The notes beneath the pieces are model-generated. The model was not told where the DNA came from. It did not search any database and saw only the letters and a list, made by a program, of their open reading frames with translations. The position numbers were made by a program, and so were the translations under genes. From Methylophaga sp. UBA3192 (GTDB taxonomy: Bacteria; Pseudomonadota; Gammaproteobacteria; Nitrosococcales; Methylophagaceae), in NCBI GenBank assembly GCA_002363955.1, contig DEXE01000006.1, forward strand, positions 379,853 through 443,852: a DNA stretch of 64,000 nucleotides, given 5' to 3'. Shown piece by piece: positions 1 through 10,800 of the stretch (positions are counted from its first letter, which is position 1; every line of letters starts with the position of its first letter).

Positions 1-303
1 GATATTCTGGTCGCAAAAGCAGAGGGCCAGATTATCGGTATGGTGAATTTGCTCTATACCGTTTCAACCGCTTTGGGCAGTCGCGTAGCGATTCTGGAGG
101 ATATGGTTATCGCACCACAAAACCGCGGACAGGGAGTCGGGTCGGCATTATTGAAACATGCGATTGAATTTGCCAGAGAAAAGGGCTGTAAACGTATCAC
201 CTTGCTCACGGATCATGACAATGATCCCGCGCATCGGTTTTATGAACAGCATGGTTTCACGGAATCATCTATGCTGACATATAGGTTATTTTTAGATGTT
301 TAA
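1..303 (+). CDS. GNAT-family N-acetyltransferase, 3' part
   Basis: The reading frame is open from base 1, so the gene starts outside the window; 100 codons plus a TAA stop are visible. The product would transfer an acetyl group from acetyl-CoA to an unknown amine. The acetyl-CoA pyrophosphate-binding motif A is clear (VIAPQNRGQGVGSALL, Q/R-x-x-G-x-G/A), followed by the C-terminal motif with NDPAHRFYEQHGF, typical of GNAT strand 5/helix 4. The substrate cannot be told from the sequence. It converges with the mazG-like gene, whose stop lies 23 bases away. Confidence 0.85.
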   Translation, partial: DILVAKAEGQIIGMVNLLYTVSTALGSRVAILEDMVIAPQNRGQGVGSALLKHAIEFAREKGCKRITLLTDHDNDPAHRFYEQHGFTESSMLTYRLFLDV

Positions 304-326
304 AAACAAATAATTACCTACGTAAC

Positions 327-743
327 CTAATTCTTTTTCTCAATAGTTTTCGCTTCATCCCACAATGCATCCAGCTCATCTAATGAGGCGGTTTTTAATG
401 TTTTCTGCTGTTTGAAAATCTGCGTTTCAATGTATCGAAAGCGGCGGAGGAATTTCTGATTACATTGCTGGATGGCTTGTTGCGGATCGATATTCAGATG
501 TCTGGCGAGATTGGTAATAGCAAATAACAAATCGCCAATTTCTTCCTGTAATTTAGTCTGATCTCTGTCATCCAGTTCGGCTGCTACTTCATCGAGTTCT
601 TCATGAATTTTAGCAATCACGCCATCAATATGTGGCCAGTCAAAACCAATCTGCGCAGCAGTTTTTTGCAGTTCAACAGCATACTGCAGTGCCGGCAGTT
701 CTTTATCTGCACTCGCGAGCAGGGAAGATTTGTCTATGCTCAT
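327..743 (-). CDS. MazG-like nucleotide pyrophosphohydrolase, single domain
   Basis: This 138-residue all-alpha NTP pyrophosphohydrolase would hydrolyse (d)NTPs to NMP and pyrophosphate. The Mg-binding motifs are EELDE at residues 48-52 and EEIGD at 67-71, followed by the NQKFLRRFRYIE signature of the MazG C-terminal domain. Canonical MazG is about 260 residues with two tandem domains; here only the C-terminal-like catalytic domain exists, so it is a short MazG-like enzyme rather than full MazG. The start codon overlaps the hslR stop by one base (TGATG), making it the last gene of an acs-hslR-mazG operon. The exact substrate is unknown. Confidence 0.82.
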   Translation of the reverse strand: MSIDKSSLLASADKELPALQYAVELQKTAAQIGFDWPHIDGVIAKIHEELDEVAAELDDRDQTKLQEEIGDLLFAITNLARHLNIDPQQAIQQCNQKFLRRFRYIETQIFKQQKTLKTASLDELDALWDEAKTIEKKN

Positions 744-1147
744 CAGTCGCCTCGGGTAAATTTAATGATATGCCGGCGATCACGTTTGCTGGGCCGGCCT
801 TTTTGGTCACGAAAACCTAAAGGTTCATTTTTAATCTGCTCACGCAACAATTCGCGTTTTTCACGACTCTCTGCGGTTTCCTGATAGAGCAACTGGGCTT
901 CGCTGGCCGGTCGACGTTGTTTTTGTAGGCCTAAAACATCAATGACATATTCATAAGGTGGTTGTGAAATGGTTAATTGATCACCAGGATGGATTGTTCT
1001 GCTGGGTTTGGCACGCTGACCGTTTGCATGAACTTTACCACCATTAATGGCTTCAACGGCCAGACTGCGGGTTTTGTAAAACCGCGCAGCCCAGAGCCAC
1101 TTATCCAATCGTTGATTTTCCTGACTTTCGGGTTCGGCTTTCGCCAT
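743..1147 (-). CDS. hslR: Heat shock protein 15 (Hsp15), S4-domain RNA-binding protein
   Basis: Hsp15 binds the free 50S subunit carrying a peptidyl-tRNA and helps recycle stalled ribosomes after heat shock. The 134-residue protein has an S4 RNA-binding domain at about residues 13-60 (RLDKWLWAARFYKTRSLA, then GGKVHANGQRAKPS) and a basic C-terminal tail, matching E. coli HslR in length and plan. It overlaps the acs stop by one base (TAATG) and the mazG-like start by one base (TGATG), which suggests translational coupling of all three genes. Finding it behind acs is unusual; in enterics it neighbours hslO. Confidence 0.9.
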   Translation of the reverse strand: MAKAEPESQENQRLDKWLWAARFYKTRSLAVEAINGGKVHANGQRAKPSRTIHPGDQLTISQPPYEYVIDVLGLQKQRRPASEAQLLYQETAESREKRELLREQIKNEPLGFRDQKGRPSKRDRRHIIKFTRGD

Positions 1148-3108
1148 TAAGCCTTACCTTGCAGTTGCAATAAAATGCCTTCGTTTTCCAGGGTGGAGGT
1201 GTCTTGCGTGATCTCCTCACCTTTGGCAATGGTGCGCAGCAAACGACGCATGATTTTGCCGCTGCGGGTTTTAGGCAGATTATCGGAATAACGGATTTCA
1301 TCGGGTTTGGCGATAGGTCCGATTTGCTCTGCTACCCAGGCGCGTAATTCATTGGTCATATCTTCATCAACGCCGCCCGCCGGACGCTCACCTTTTAATA
1401 CAACATAGGCAAAAACTGATTCGCCTTTCACATCATGGGGTTTACCTACCACCGCTGCTTCAGCAACCGCTTCATGGGCGACTAATGCCGATTCAATTTC
1501 CATGGTGCCCAATCGATGACCGGAGACGTTGAGCACATCGTCAATACGGCCCATGATCCAGAAGTAACCTTCCTCGTCCTGACGCGCACTGTCTCCGGCC
1601 AGATAATATTTGCCATCGAAATAAGGCCAATAGGTGTCTTTATAACGTTGATCATCACCCCAGATAGTCTGGATCATCGATGGCCATGGTTTACGAATCA
1701 CCAGAAAACCGCCTTGATTGGCGCCAAGTGCTTCACCTTGCTCATTGACTACGGCAGCATCTATACCGGGAAGGGCACGGGTGCAGGAACCGGGTTTAGT
1801 CACCGTTACAGCAGGAACCGGTGCAATCATGTGAGCCCCAGTTTCAGTTTGCCACCAGGTATCGACTATAGGACAGCGCTCTTGCCCAATCACCCGGTGA
1901 TACCACATCCAGGCTTCCGGATTAATCGGTTCACCTACCGTGCCAAGCAAGCGTAAGTGAGACAGATCATAGCGTTGAGGAATATCATCACCGGCTTTCA
2001 TTAATGCCCGAATGGCTGTCGGTGCGGTATAAAAAACAGTGACATGATGGCGGGCACAGACATCCCAGAAACGTCCGGCATCCGGAACAGTAGGAACACC
2101 TTCATAAATAATCATGGTGGCGCCGACGGCCAGCGGGCCGTAGGCAACATAGGTATGGCCGGTAATCCAGCCAACATCTGCAGTACACCAGAAGACATCT
2201 TTAGCCTGAATATCAAACACCCAGCGCATGGTGGTAATGGCATTCAGCAGGTAACCCGCTGAAGAGTGTTGAATACCTTTCGGTTTGCCGGTCGAACCTG
2301 ATGTGTAAAGTAAAAAAAGCGGGTCGCAGGCATTCATCGGTTCAGGGTCGCATTCTGCTGACTGATCCTGTTCCGCATCATGCCACCAGATATCCCGACC
2401 ATTCTGCAGCGTGATGTCGTTGCCACAGCGTTTGAAGACAATGACTGTTTCAACACTTTCGCAGCCTTTAGCTAATGCCTGATCAGCGGTGTTTTTCAGC
2501 GGGATGATCTTGCCACCACGATGACCACCATCCGCGGTAATCACCAGTTTGGCTTGGGTGTCTTCAATACGATCTTTCAGGGCTTCAGCCGAGAAGCCTC
2601 CAAATACGACGGAATGAATGGCGCCGATTCGGGCACAGGCCTGCATAGCCACTACGGCTTCAGTAATCATCGGCATGTAGATAATGACCCGATCGCCTTT
2701 TTGGATGCCCTGATTTTTTAACGCATTGGCAAACACACATACTTTTTCGTGCAAAACACGATACGTAATATGTTGGACGTCACCCGGTTCGCCTTCAAAA
2801 ATAATGGCCGTTTTTTCCGCATTGTTTGTTAATTGCCTGTCGAGGCAGTTATAGGAAACATTCAACTGACCGTCAGCAAACCATTTATAAAACGGTGCAT
2901 TACTGTCATCCAGCGTTTGGGTAAAGGGTTTTATCCAATCGAGTTCCTGCCTGGCTAAATCGCCCCAGAAAGCTAGATGGTCCTCGTCCGCTTTGGTGTA
3001 CAGCGCATCAAGTTTTTTTGGGGTTAGCGCAGATGTTTTATAAAAACTCTCGCAAGGCGGAAAGTGCCGATTCTCGTGAAGGGTTGATTCAATATTATTC
3101 TGAGCCAT
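1147..3108 (-). CDS. acs: Acetyl-CoA synthetase
   Basis: AMP-forming acetate:CoA ligase, 653 residues (E. coli Acs is 652). It activates acetate via acetyl-AMP to acetyl-CoA in the cytosol. The ATP-binding P-loop [11 protein letters not shown] is at 268-278, WWQTETG at 418-424, the hinge motif [13 protein letters not shown] follows, and the C-terminal KTRSGK motif ends at Lys618, the lysine that Pat/CobB-type systems acetylate. The start has an AAGG ribosome-binding site 5-6 bases upstream, and a TATACT -10-like element sits at 3140-3145 on the reverse strand. It is the first gene of acs-hslR-mazG, separated from the upstream aldehyde dehydrogenase by a terminator. Together they would convert aldehyde to acetate to acetyl-CoA. 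Confidence 0.97.
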   Translation of the reverse strand: MAQNNIESTLHENRHFPPCESFYKTSALTPKKLDALYTKADEDHLAFWGDLARQELDWIKPFTQTLDDSNAPFYKWFADGQLNVSYNCLDRQLTNNAEKTAIIFEGEPGDVQHITYRVLHEKVCVFANALKNQGIQKGDRVIIYMPMITEAVVAMQACARIGAIHSVVFGGFSAEALKDRIEDTQAKLVITADGGHRGGKIIPLKNTADQALAKGCESVETVIVFKRCGNDITLQNGRDIWWHDAEQDQSAECDPEPMNACDPLFLLYTSGSTGKPKGIQHSSAGYLLNAITTMRWVFDIQAKDVFWCTADVGWITGHTYVAYGPLAVGATMIIYEGVPTVPDAGRFWDVCARHHVTVFYTAPTAIRALMKAGDDIPQRYDLSHLRLLGTVGEPINPEAWMWYHRVIGQERCPIVDTWWQTETGAHMIAPVPAVTVTKPGSCTRALPGIDAAVVNEQGEALGANQGGFLVIRKPWPSMIQTIWGDDQRYKDTYWPYFDGKYYLAGDSARQDEEGYFWIMGRIDDVLNVSGHRLGTMEIESALVAHEAVAEAAVVGKPHDVKGESVFAYVVLKGERPAGGVDEDMTNELRAWVAEQIGPIAKPDEIRYSDNLPKTRSGKIMRRLLRTIAKGEEITQDTSTLENEGILLQLQGKA

Positions 3109-3181
3109 AAATACCTTACCTTATTATTCTCTCTTTCTGAGTATAGTCCGCTACCAGCGTTAAATGTAGTCAACAGCCAAT

Positions 3182-3217
3182 AAAAAACTCTCCCGAAAGG
3201 CATGCTTAGGGGAGAGT
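3182..3217 (-). terminator. Rho-independent terminator after the aldehyde dehydrogenase gene
   Basis: On the reverse strand an 8-bp stem ACTCTCCC/GGGAGAGT encloses a loop that itself contains GCATGC, followed by a run of T residues (TTTTTTATT). It lies 22 bases past the aldehyde dehydrogenase stop and before the acs promoter region, so the two genes are probably separate transcription units. Confidence 0.85.
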
Positions 3218-3238
3218 CTGATTTAATGGCAGTACGTT

Positions 3239-4759
3239 TTAGAAGAAGCCGAGCGGGCTTGTGCTGTAGCTGACCAACAGGTTTTTAGTTTGCTGGTAAT
3301 GTTCCAGAGCAATCTTGTGTGTTTCACGACCGACACCGGATTTTTTGTAACCGCCAAAGGCAGCATGCGCTGGATAATGATGGTAGCAGTTGGTCCATAC
3401 ACGGCCTGCCTGAATAGCACGTCCCATACGATAGGCCAGGTTCATATCGCGCGTCCATAAACCGGCACCCAGACCAAATTCGGTGTCATTGGCAATTTCC
3501 AGTGCTTCAGCTTCATCTTTGAAGGTGGTTACCGAAACCACAGGTCCAAAAATTTCTTCCTGGAAGATACGCATTTTGTTATTGCCTTTCATCAAGGTGG
3601 GTTCGATGTAGAAACCGTTATTGAATTCAGGTCCTAATTGCTCGATACCACCGCCCATCAGTAATTGAGCACCTTCTTGTTTACCAATCTCAACATAGCT
3701 GAGGATTTTGTCGAACTGCTCCTGTGAAGCCTGGGCACCGACTTGTGTCTCAGTGTCCAGCGGGTTACCGCGTTTAATCATTTTGGCGCGTTCCATCACC
3801 ACAGCGATGAACTCGTCGTAGATGCTTTCCTGAATCACGGCACGGGAAGGGCAGGTACAAACTTCACCTTGGTTAAAGAACGCCAAGACCATGCCTTCGG
3901 CACATTTATTAATGTAATCCTGTTCCTGTTGCATGATGTCTTCGAAGAAGATGTTTGGCGATTTACCGCCTAACTCTACGGTTGAAGGAATAATGTTTTC
4001 AGCCGCGTATTTCATGATTAATGAGCCGACTGGTGTTGAACCGGTAAACGCGATTTTGGCGATGCGTTTGCTTGTGCCTAATGCCTGGCCAGCTTCGCGA
4101 CCAAAACCGTTAACAATATTTAATGTGCCAGCAGGCAGTAAATCAGCAATTAATTCGGCCAGAATCAGGATAGATACTGGTGTTTGTTCAGCCGGTTTCA
4201 TAACAACACAGTTACCAGCAGCCAATGCCGGAGCAAGTTTCCATGCCGCCATTAATAACGGGAAGTTCCAGGGAATAATCTGACCGACAACCCCGAGTGG
4301 CTCATGGAAGTGATAAGCGACAGTATTTTCGTCAATTTCACCCATCGTGCCTTCCTGAGCACGCAGGCAACCGGCAAAATAGCGGAAATGATCCGCGGCC
4401 AGAGGAATATCGGCATTCAGTGTTTCGCGAACCGCTTTACCGTTATCCCAGGTTTCTGCAACAGCCAGTTTTTCCAGATTGGCTTCGATACGATCAGCAA
4501 TTTTCAGCAGGATATTACTGCGTTCCTGAACGGAGGTTTTACCCCAGGCTTCACGGGCTTTATGAGCTGCATCCAGCGCTAATTCAATATCAGCTTCCCC
4601 TGAACGCGGAATTTCACAAATGACTTCGCCGGTCACTGGAGTAATGTTGTTAAAGTATTCGCCTTTAACAGGGGCAACCCACTCGCCACCAATAAAGTTT
4701 TCATAACGTGATTTGAATGAGATCACCGACTCGGGTGTACCTGGTTTTGCGTAAATCAT
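3239..4759 (-). CDS. NAD-dependent aldehyde dehydrogenase, ExaC/AcoD type
   Basis: Oxidises an aldehyde (acetaldehyde in characterised ExaC/AcoD relatives) to the acid with NAD. The 506-residue protein has the nucleotide-binding PWNF motif at 163-166, the general base Glu262 in VELGGKSPN, and the catalytic Cys301 in NQGEVCTC, with a second cysteine at 303 as in this subfamily. The C-terminus [10 protein letters not shown] is also typical. The start is preceded by an AGAGAGAG ribosome-binding site. It is divergent from an AraC regulator across a 268-base gap containing a direct-repeat operator, and followed by acs. In a methylotroph the aldehyde could also be something else; formaldehyde is not excluded but not indicated. 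Confidence 0.92.
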   Translation of the reverse strand: MIYAKPGTPESVISFKSRYENFIGGEWVAPVKGEYFNNITPVTGEVICEIPRSGEADIELALDAAHKAREAWGKTSVQERSNILLKIADRIEANLEKLAVAETWDNGKAVRETLNADIPLAADHFRYFAGCLRAQEGTMGEIDENTVAYHFHEPLGVVGQIIPWNFPLLMAAWKLAPALAAGNCVVMKPAEQTPVSILILAELIADLLPAGTLNIVNGFGREAGQALGTSKRIAKIAFTGSTPVGSLIMKYAAENIIPSTVELGGKSPNIFFEDIMQQEQDYINKCAEGMVLAFFNQGEVCTCPSRAVIQESIYDEFIAVVMERAKMIKRGNPLDTETQVGAQASQEQFDKILSYVEIGKQEGAQLLMGGGIEQLGPEFNNGFYIEPTLMKGNNKMRIFQEEIFGPVVSVTTFKDEAEALEIANDTEFGLGAGLWTRDMNLAYRMGRAIQAGRVWTNCYHHYPAHAAFGGYKKSGVGRETHKIALEHYQQTKNLLVSYSTSPLGFF

Positions 4760-4824
4760 AAATCTCTCTCTTATATATTGTTATGGTTAAAGACCAAGCA
4801 TAAATCCTAAAGCAGAAATCTTAC

Positions 4825-4859
4825 TTGACTGATAATCCCAATTATTTGACTGATAGTCC
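4825..4859. promoter_or_regulatory. Probable AraC-type operator: two direct repeats 21 bp apart
   Basis: TTGACTGATAATCC (4825-4838) and TTGACTGATAGTCC (4846-4859) match at 13 of 14 bases and start exactly 21 bp (two helical turns) apart. AraC/XylS regulators bind as tandem DNA-binding domains to such repeats. The pair lies between the divergent aldehyde dehydrogenase and AraC genes, 66 bases upstream of the dehydrogenase start, as expected for an activator site next to its -35 region. Binding by the neighbouring regulator is inferred. Confidence 0.7.
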
Positions 4860-5027
4860 AGAAGTGACAAAAAAGTTAACACATGGTTCGACAAGATTGC
4901 TATTTTGAAAAAATGAAAAATTCATATCAAATGCGCGGATACTCTCACTTAAGTAATATTTTCTATTCACTTGACTTCGCATAGAGTTGAGACACAAAAT
5001 CAATCATCACTTATTAAGGTCTGCATT

Positions 5028-5954
5028 ATGAACCTGAATACATTGCCTACGAGCGGTCGGCGAGAAAATCGCCAGTTGCTGATTGAAAACAAAGTGACCT
5101 TTAATGGTCCGGAAACAGAGTTGAGTATTTACGATACCTACCGCAGCTCAACGGGTGTAGCACTTAATGCAGACCACTTGTTATATTGCGGAATGGTCAG
5201 CGGTCGCAAGGTAATGCATGACCATTACAACGCGTCGGGCGAATTGTTTGTGCCGCACGAATCCTACGTTATGCCACCCGGTGAACATGTTGAAATAGAT
5301 TTTCCGGATGCAAATGAGCAGCAGCCAACAACTTGTCTGACCATAGAGATTTCCAGAGAGCGTATTCAGGCCATCTCTAATCGTATGCAGGACTTGGTAA
5401 AAATTGATGCGCCGGAGCATACTTGGGAATATCAGCCTCGTATCATTCACAAGCATCACACTCGCGATACCCAGCAGTTACTGGAAAAAATGGTTTCATT
5501 TTATATTCGCAATGATCCTGATAAAGAGCTGATGGTCGATTTAGGTGTATCGGAGCTGGTGATAAGGTTGCTTCGTGAACAGGGGCGAGAAGTTTTGTTG
5601 AGTTATTGCCAGCGGGCGCCAGATGCCAGCAGTATGACGGCCGTCATCCATACACTGGAACAAAACCTTAGTGAACCATTGGATATAGAACAGTTGTGCC
5701 GGCAAGCCTGTATGAGCCGCAGTCGTTTATATGTTGAATTCAAAAAACAACTGGGTTGTACACCGGGAGAATTTCATCAACAACTCAGACTGAAATCAGC
5801 TGCCGATGCTATCCGTCGTGGTCAGAGTATTACTGAAGCCTGTTATGGTTATGGTTTCAACGACTTAAGTCATTTCAGTCGTCGTTTCAGTCATTTTTTT
5901 GGCTGTTCGCCAAGCGCTTTTCGTAAAGAAAACCTCCCGGATCAAACTAATTAA
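5028..5954 (+). CDS. AraC-family transcriptional regulator
   Basis: A 308-residue regulator with a C-terminal AraC/XylS DNA-binding domain over about the last 100 residues: two helix-turn-helix units (IEQLCRQACMSRSRLYVEFK; then ACYGYGFNDLSHFSRRF) and the conserved GCTPGEFHQQLRL linker. The N-terminal part is a presumed effector/dimerisation domain that I cannot assign. I chose the ATG at 5028, preceded by AAGG; the frame extends back to a TTG at 4971 without a ribosome-binding site. By divergent position and the intervening direct repeats, it probably activates the aldehyde dehydrogenase gene in response to an aldehyde or alcohol. Confidence 0.9.
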   Translation: MNLNTLPTSGRRENRQLLIENKVTFNGPETELSIYDTYRSSTGVALNADHLLYCGMVSGRKVMHDHYNASGELFVPHESYVMPPGEHVEIDFPDANEQQPTTCLTIEISRERIQAISNRMQDLVKIDAPEHTWEYQPRIIHKHHTRDTQQLLEKMVSFYIRNDPDKELMVDLGVSELVIRLLREQGREVLLSYCQRAPDASSMTAVIHTLEQNLSEPLDIEQLCRQACMSRSRLYVEFKKQLGCTPGEFHQQLRLKSAADAIRRGQSITEACYGYGFNDLSHFSRRFSHFFGCSPSAFRKENLPDQTN

Positions 5955-5998
5955 TTAGCTTAAGTTAAGAACGCTGAAGGCCTGAAGCTGTCATAATC

Positions 5999-6043
5999 TG
6001 AGTTCGTTGGTACTGATTTCAGTTCTAACGAATCTCACTTTTT
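5999..6043 (+). terminator. Probable terminator after the AraC gene
   Basis: TGAG-TTCGTT pairs with AACGAA-(T)-CTCA, a 10-bp stem with one bulged T and an 18-base loop, followed by CTTTTT. It sits 45 bases past the AraC stop and ends only 18 bases before tamA, so the tamA promoter must overlap it or lie upstream. Confidence 0.65.
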
Positions 6044-6061
6044 AGTAATGACAAAACTTGT

Positions 6062-7825
6062 ATGCCGTTATGCCAACACTCTCTATACAACAGGGTCATC
6101 CTGATATTTACTCTGTGTCTATTGGCTGCCAATATGGTTTGGGCCGACGCGGAAAAAAATATCAATATCGAGATAAAGGGCGTAGATAAAAATTTGGTCG
6201 AAACCCTGTTGAATGGTTTGAGCATCAATCGGCAGAAGCAAAGTCCACGTCTGGATTCTCGAAGTGTAAACCGGTTACACAATCAAGCCATCGATGAATT
6301 GAAGCATATGCTCACGGTGTATGGTTATTATTCTCCCGAAATTACTGCCGAGTTAACAGAAACGGATGAAAATAACTGGCAAGCTCAATATCAAATTGAG
6401 TTAGGTCAACCGGTCATCATTCGTAAAATCAATCTGGCGGTAGAGGGTGATGCTAAAACTGATCCGGTATTTACTAAGCTGCTCAGCAGTTTACCGCTGA
6501 ACGTAGGTGACCAGTTTGATCATGAACGTTATGAAAACGCAAAAAAGTCATTGCTCCGAGTTGCTGCTGAGCGTGGTTATTTTGATGGCGCATTCAGTTG
6601 TAGCAGAGTCAGTGTTGATGTCGAAGCAAGTGCTGCAGACATCTGTCTGGTCTATGATGCCGGGCAGCGTTATCGATTTGGTGAGATCACCTTCCCTGAT
6701 ACGGTTGTGAATGACAGATTACTTGATGCAATGTCACCCATCAAAGCGGGTGAACCGTTTGATTCAGGTAAATTGCTCACCCTGAGAAATAATCTGCAAA
6801 ATAGTGGCTATTTTGCCTCTGTATCCACTCAGGCAATGACTTCTGCACGAGCAAATAATGAGGTTCCGGTTGATGTTTCATTAAATGAAAATCTGAAACA
6901 TCGCTACAGCGCCGGTGTGGGCTATGGTACGGATACCGGGGCCAGGATGAGTCTGGGTTGGCAAAATCGCTATGTAAATGATCGGGGACACAGACTGTCT
7001 GTTGAAAGCCGTTTATCACAAATTGCCAATCGAATCGGTGCCGATTACCAGATGCCGTTCTGGAGTGAAAATATTAATACGGTTGGTTTTAATTCAGAAT
7101 ATAAACAGGAAGATACAGATACCAGTGAAAGTCGTTCGGTAGCGGTAGGCAGCTATTACAACCGTATGCGCTGGGGCTGGGAAGAAACCGGTAGCATCAA
7201 GTTTCTCAATGAAAGCTTTGATGTTTCAGATGACTCTGCGTCAACAACCTTATTGATTCCCGGAATTGCCTATGCCCGTACCTGGGCAGATGACACTATC
7301 TATACCCGGCAGGGAGGTCGTTTAAGTATGGAACTGAGCGGAGCGGCAGAAGGTATTCTCTCCGATATCAGCTTTAGTCAGCTAGTCCTGCGTGGAAAAT
7401 ACATTCAGGGGGTTGGTGACTCCAGCCGGATTATTACCAGAGCGACTGTGGGGGCCACGGAAGTTAGTGACTTTTCAAAATTACCCAGCTCATTGCGTTT
7501 CTTTGCCGGTGGGGACAATAGTATCCGTGGTTTTGACTATCAATCACTGGGACCAGAAAATGATTTGGATGAAGTCATCGGTGGCCGGTATCTGGCTGTT
7601 GGAAGCGTTGAATATGAACATATGTTTGTCAAAAACTGGGGCGCTGCGATATTTACCGATTTTGGTAACGCCTTCAATAGTTGGTCAGATCCAATAGAGT
7701 ATAGTGTAGGGGTGGGTATTCGCTGGCGATCTCCTGTTGGCCTGATTCGTGTTGATGTGGCCAGTGGTATTTCAGATGAAGACAAACCCTTTGGTTTGCA
7801 TATCATGATAGGGCCTGATTTGTGA
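6062..7825 (+). CDS. tamA: TamA, outer-membrane BamA-family assembly factor
   Basis: Outer-membrane Omp85 protein of the TAM complex, which with TamB helps place some autotransporters in the outer membrane and aids phospholipid transport. The 587 residues comprise a signal peptide (about 1-28), POTRA domains to about 275, and a C-terminal beta-barrel. The lid-loop motif of the family, SIRGFDY, is at 487-493 and the barrel ends in IGPDL. Length is close to E. coli TamA (577). The start has no good ribosome-binding site, but no alternative gives a complete signal peptide. The gene is coupled to tamB by a stop-start overlap. Confidence 0.95.
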   Translation: MPLCQHSLYNRVILIFTLCLLAANMVWADAEKNINIEIKGVDKNLVETLLNGLSINRQKQSPRLDSRSVNRLHNQAIDELKHMLTVYGYYSPEITAELTETDENNWQAQYQIELGQPVIIRKINLAVEGDAKTDPVFTKLLSSLPLNVGDQFDHERYENAKKSLLRVAAERGYFDGAFSCSRVSVDVEASAADICLVYDAGQRYRFGEITFPDTVVNDRLLDAMSPIKAGEPFDSGKLLTLRNNLQNSGYFASVSTQAMTSARANNEVPVDVSLNENLKHRYSAGVGYGTDTGARMSLGWQNRYVNDRGHRLSVESRLSQIANRIGADYQMPFWSENINTVGFNSEYKQEDTDTSESRSVAVGSYYNRMRWGWEETGSIKFLNESFDVSDDSASTTLLIPGIAYARTWADDTIYTRQGGRLSMELSGAAEGILSDISFSQLVLRGKYIQGVGDSSRIITRATVGATEVSDFSKLPSSLRFFAGGDNSIRGFDYQSLGPENDLDEVIGGRYLAVGSVEYEHMFVKNWGAAIFTDFGNAFNSWSDPIEYSVGVGIRWRSPVGLIRVDVASGISDEDKPFGLHIMIGPDL

Positions 7826-10800
7826 TGAAACGCGCATTATGGATAATCGCAATTGTATTGCTGCTGCTCATTCCGGCCGGCTTATATTGGTTACTAATGA
7901 CCAAGTCAGGTTTTAACACAGCATTGACTTTCACTCAGAAAACACTTCCCGAACTCACTATAAACGAAGCTAGCGGCAGACTTTACGACGGCGTTTATCT
8001 GAAGGGCATTACCTATGAGCCTGAAGATGGCGATGCGATACACATAAATACCATTGATGCGCGCTGGCAGCTATGGTCGTTGCTTTCAAGCCGATTTATT
8101 ATCAATCAGATTCATATTGACAGGCTGGCAATCAAACAGGCTGAAACGATTACTCAGCCTGAAGAAGATGAATTGTTCACTATTCCTCAGTTCAGTTTTC
8201 CGCTGGCAGTTCACCTCAGATCGCTGCGTGTTACAAATGCAGAAGTTATTGATAATCAGGGTATTGTGACGCCTTTGTTTGATCGTTTCGATACCTCGAT
8301 AAGATTGAATTACGACCGGTTAATTATTTCCTCATTAAGATTAAATCGTAATGTGCTGGCCTTTACCTTGATCGGGAACGTTCATCTTAACGAACCCTTT
8401 GCTACTAACCTGAATTACGGGTTGAGGCTGAATGATTCCGAATGGGGATTGATTTCAGCTACCGGCACGATTACCGGGGATATCAAACAAATGACGTTAC
8501 GACAGCAGCTGGGTGAACCGTTTGCCTCAGAACAAACCCTGATGGTGCGTAATATTCTTGATGACCTGGATTGGCGCCTTGGCCTGGAAAGTGAATCCCT
8601 GTCATTAACCCGAATTCTTAATACTGAAATGGGTGATGTGACGGCTATTAATCTGGAAGCTAAAGGCACTCGGGAAACTGCCCGAATGGAACTGGACTTT
8701 CAGTTACAGGAATTTGAAGAAGTACATCCACCAGTTTCTGCCAGTTTGAGTCTGAACTCTACTGACTTAAAAAACTGGCGTGTAGATTTGATGACGGCGA
8801 TCAGTCAAAACGGTTTTGCCGAGATCCATGGCAATATTCAGGTTGCGGAAGATCCCATGGCGAGTGGGTTTTCAATTGATGCAAGCTGGTCACAACTTCA
8901 ATGGCCATGGCAACAGGATGCAGAGCTTTTAGTTGCTGAAACTTCAGGTGAACTTTCGCTAAACGGAAATCTGCAGGATTATCGTTTGATTCTCAGTAGC
9001 TCTATTGCGGCACTGGAGCAGAACTGGGCGATTAACTCTTATGTGCGTGGAGATCTGCAACAGGCGAGTATCAACTCCCTCGAAATCAAGTCTGCGTTAG
9101 CCGAACTCGACGTTAGTGGTGATGTGAGCTGGGATCCTCAATTAAATTACCAATTAAGTGGTGAATGGCAAAACCTGCAGCTTCCCGCCAGTTTAACTGG
9201 CGTGTCAGTAGAAAGTTATACGGGATTATTCAATCTGAAAGGTGAGAAACATCTGTTTGAAATCACACTTGATTCGGATTTTATTATTGATGAAATTCCA
9301 CTCATTCTGAAACTCCAGGCAACCAGTCCCGAAGCCGGCATAACGGATATTCGTGCAGATACCAGAATTGCAGATGGTGGTGCCGGCTTTAGTGGTCGTA
9401 TCAATTGGAAAGAGAATCTGATGGTTGATGGCAAACTGACACTCAGACAAGTTGATCCGGCCGTATTTGCAAATGAATGGCCCGGCCGAATAAGTGGTCA
9501 GGCGCAACTGAGTTTTCAGGATAAGGGGCAGGCCGATTTCGAAGCAAGTCTGCAGAATTTACATTTAAATGGTGTTTTACGGGAACGTAACTTTTCCCTG
9601 AACAGTCACCTGAAAACCGTCAACACCGATGTTGCTATTGAAAATTTACAGCTGAATTTAGGCGACTCGCAATTATCTTTAAATGGCAAAGTTGAGAAAC
9701 AACTGGATTTAACCTGGAAACTCAACTCGCCGAATTTGCAGGATTTTCACCCTGATTTATCTGGCAGCTTAAATGGGCAGGGGCGATTATTTGGTGAGTT
9801 GGCTAAATTAAAATTAAATGCCGATCTCGATGGTTCTTCAATTAGTTGGGCTGACGAAATGCGTATCGGCACCATTAACGCTGATGCCCAAATAGACCTT
9901 ACAGATAATCAGCAAAGTAAACTCAACGTACAGTCAACCGGCATTAAAGTGGCAGAGCAGACTATTGATTCAGTTGATCTGAGTCTGACGGGTAAACGTG
10001 ATCAACATCAGCTGGGTCTGGAGCTCCAGTCTGCAATAATTTCGTTATCAGGTTTGTTACAAGGCAGCCTGAATAAAGACAATCAATGGGCTGGCCGGTT
10101 ACAGTCAATGACAATTGATAATGACATGGCTGGCAACTGGCAATTAGGTGAGGCCGGTGATATTCAATTGTCGGCTGATAAACAGATTATGTCGAAGCAT
10201 TGCTGGCTATCGGCTGAACAGGCACAAATTTGTATTCAAGGTGAAAATGCCTTGCCCGGCGCGCAAGCACTCGTGGAAATCAATCAACTCTCCATGGAAA
10301 TCCTGAAACCCTGGATTGAGGAATATGCCAAATTATCCGGTTTTATTTCCGGCCGATTGCAACTGGCAATGGAAAATGAGGGAGAGATTACCGGTACAGG
10401 AAATCTATCGCTGAACGAGGCTATTTTAAAACTTGAGTCTGAAACGATCAGTCAACAGGAACCTATCGAATTTGATACGGTTGATTTACGTTATCAGCTT
10501 ACCGCCGAAGAGAGCATGGTGGCCATTACTATTGCACCGGATATTGCCGGTGTAGAACCGATAGAGGCAAGATTACAAACAGCAGCTGTCAAAAAAGTGA
10601 TAGCTGCACCTATGGATACGCCGCTTAACTTGCAATTGCAGACAGCCGTTGAAGATCTCGCATCATTAAATCTGGAAACCCTGGCTTTTGATGAACTGGC
10701 AGGAAAACTGGAGCTGCATGTCGATATGCAGGGTACGGCCAATAAACCGCAACTAACCTCAGCAATCAGTTTGCGTGATGGGCAAATATTTTTGGTAGAT

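Noticed and set aside
1516..1956. 146-codon open frame on the forward strand inside acs
   Set aside because: It lies fully antisense to a strongly conserved enzyme gene, has no recognisable domain and no ribosome-binding context.
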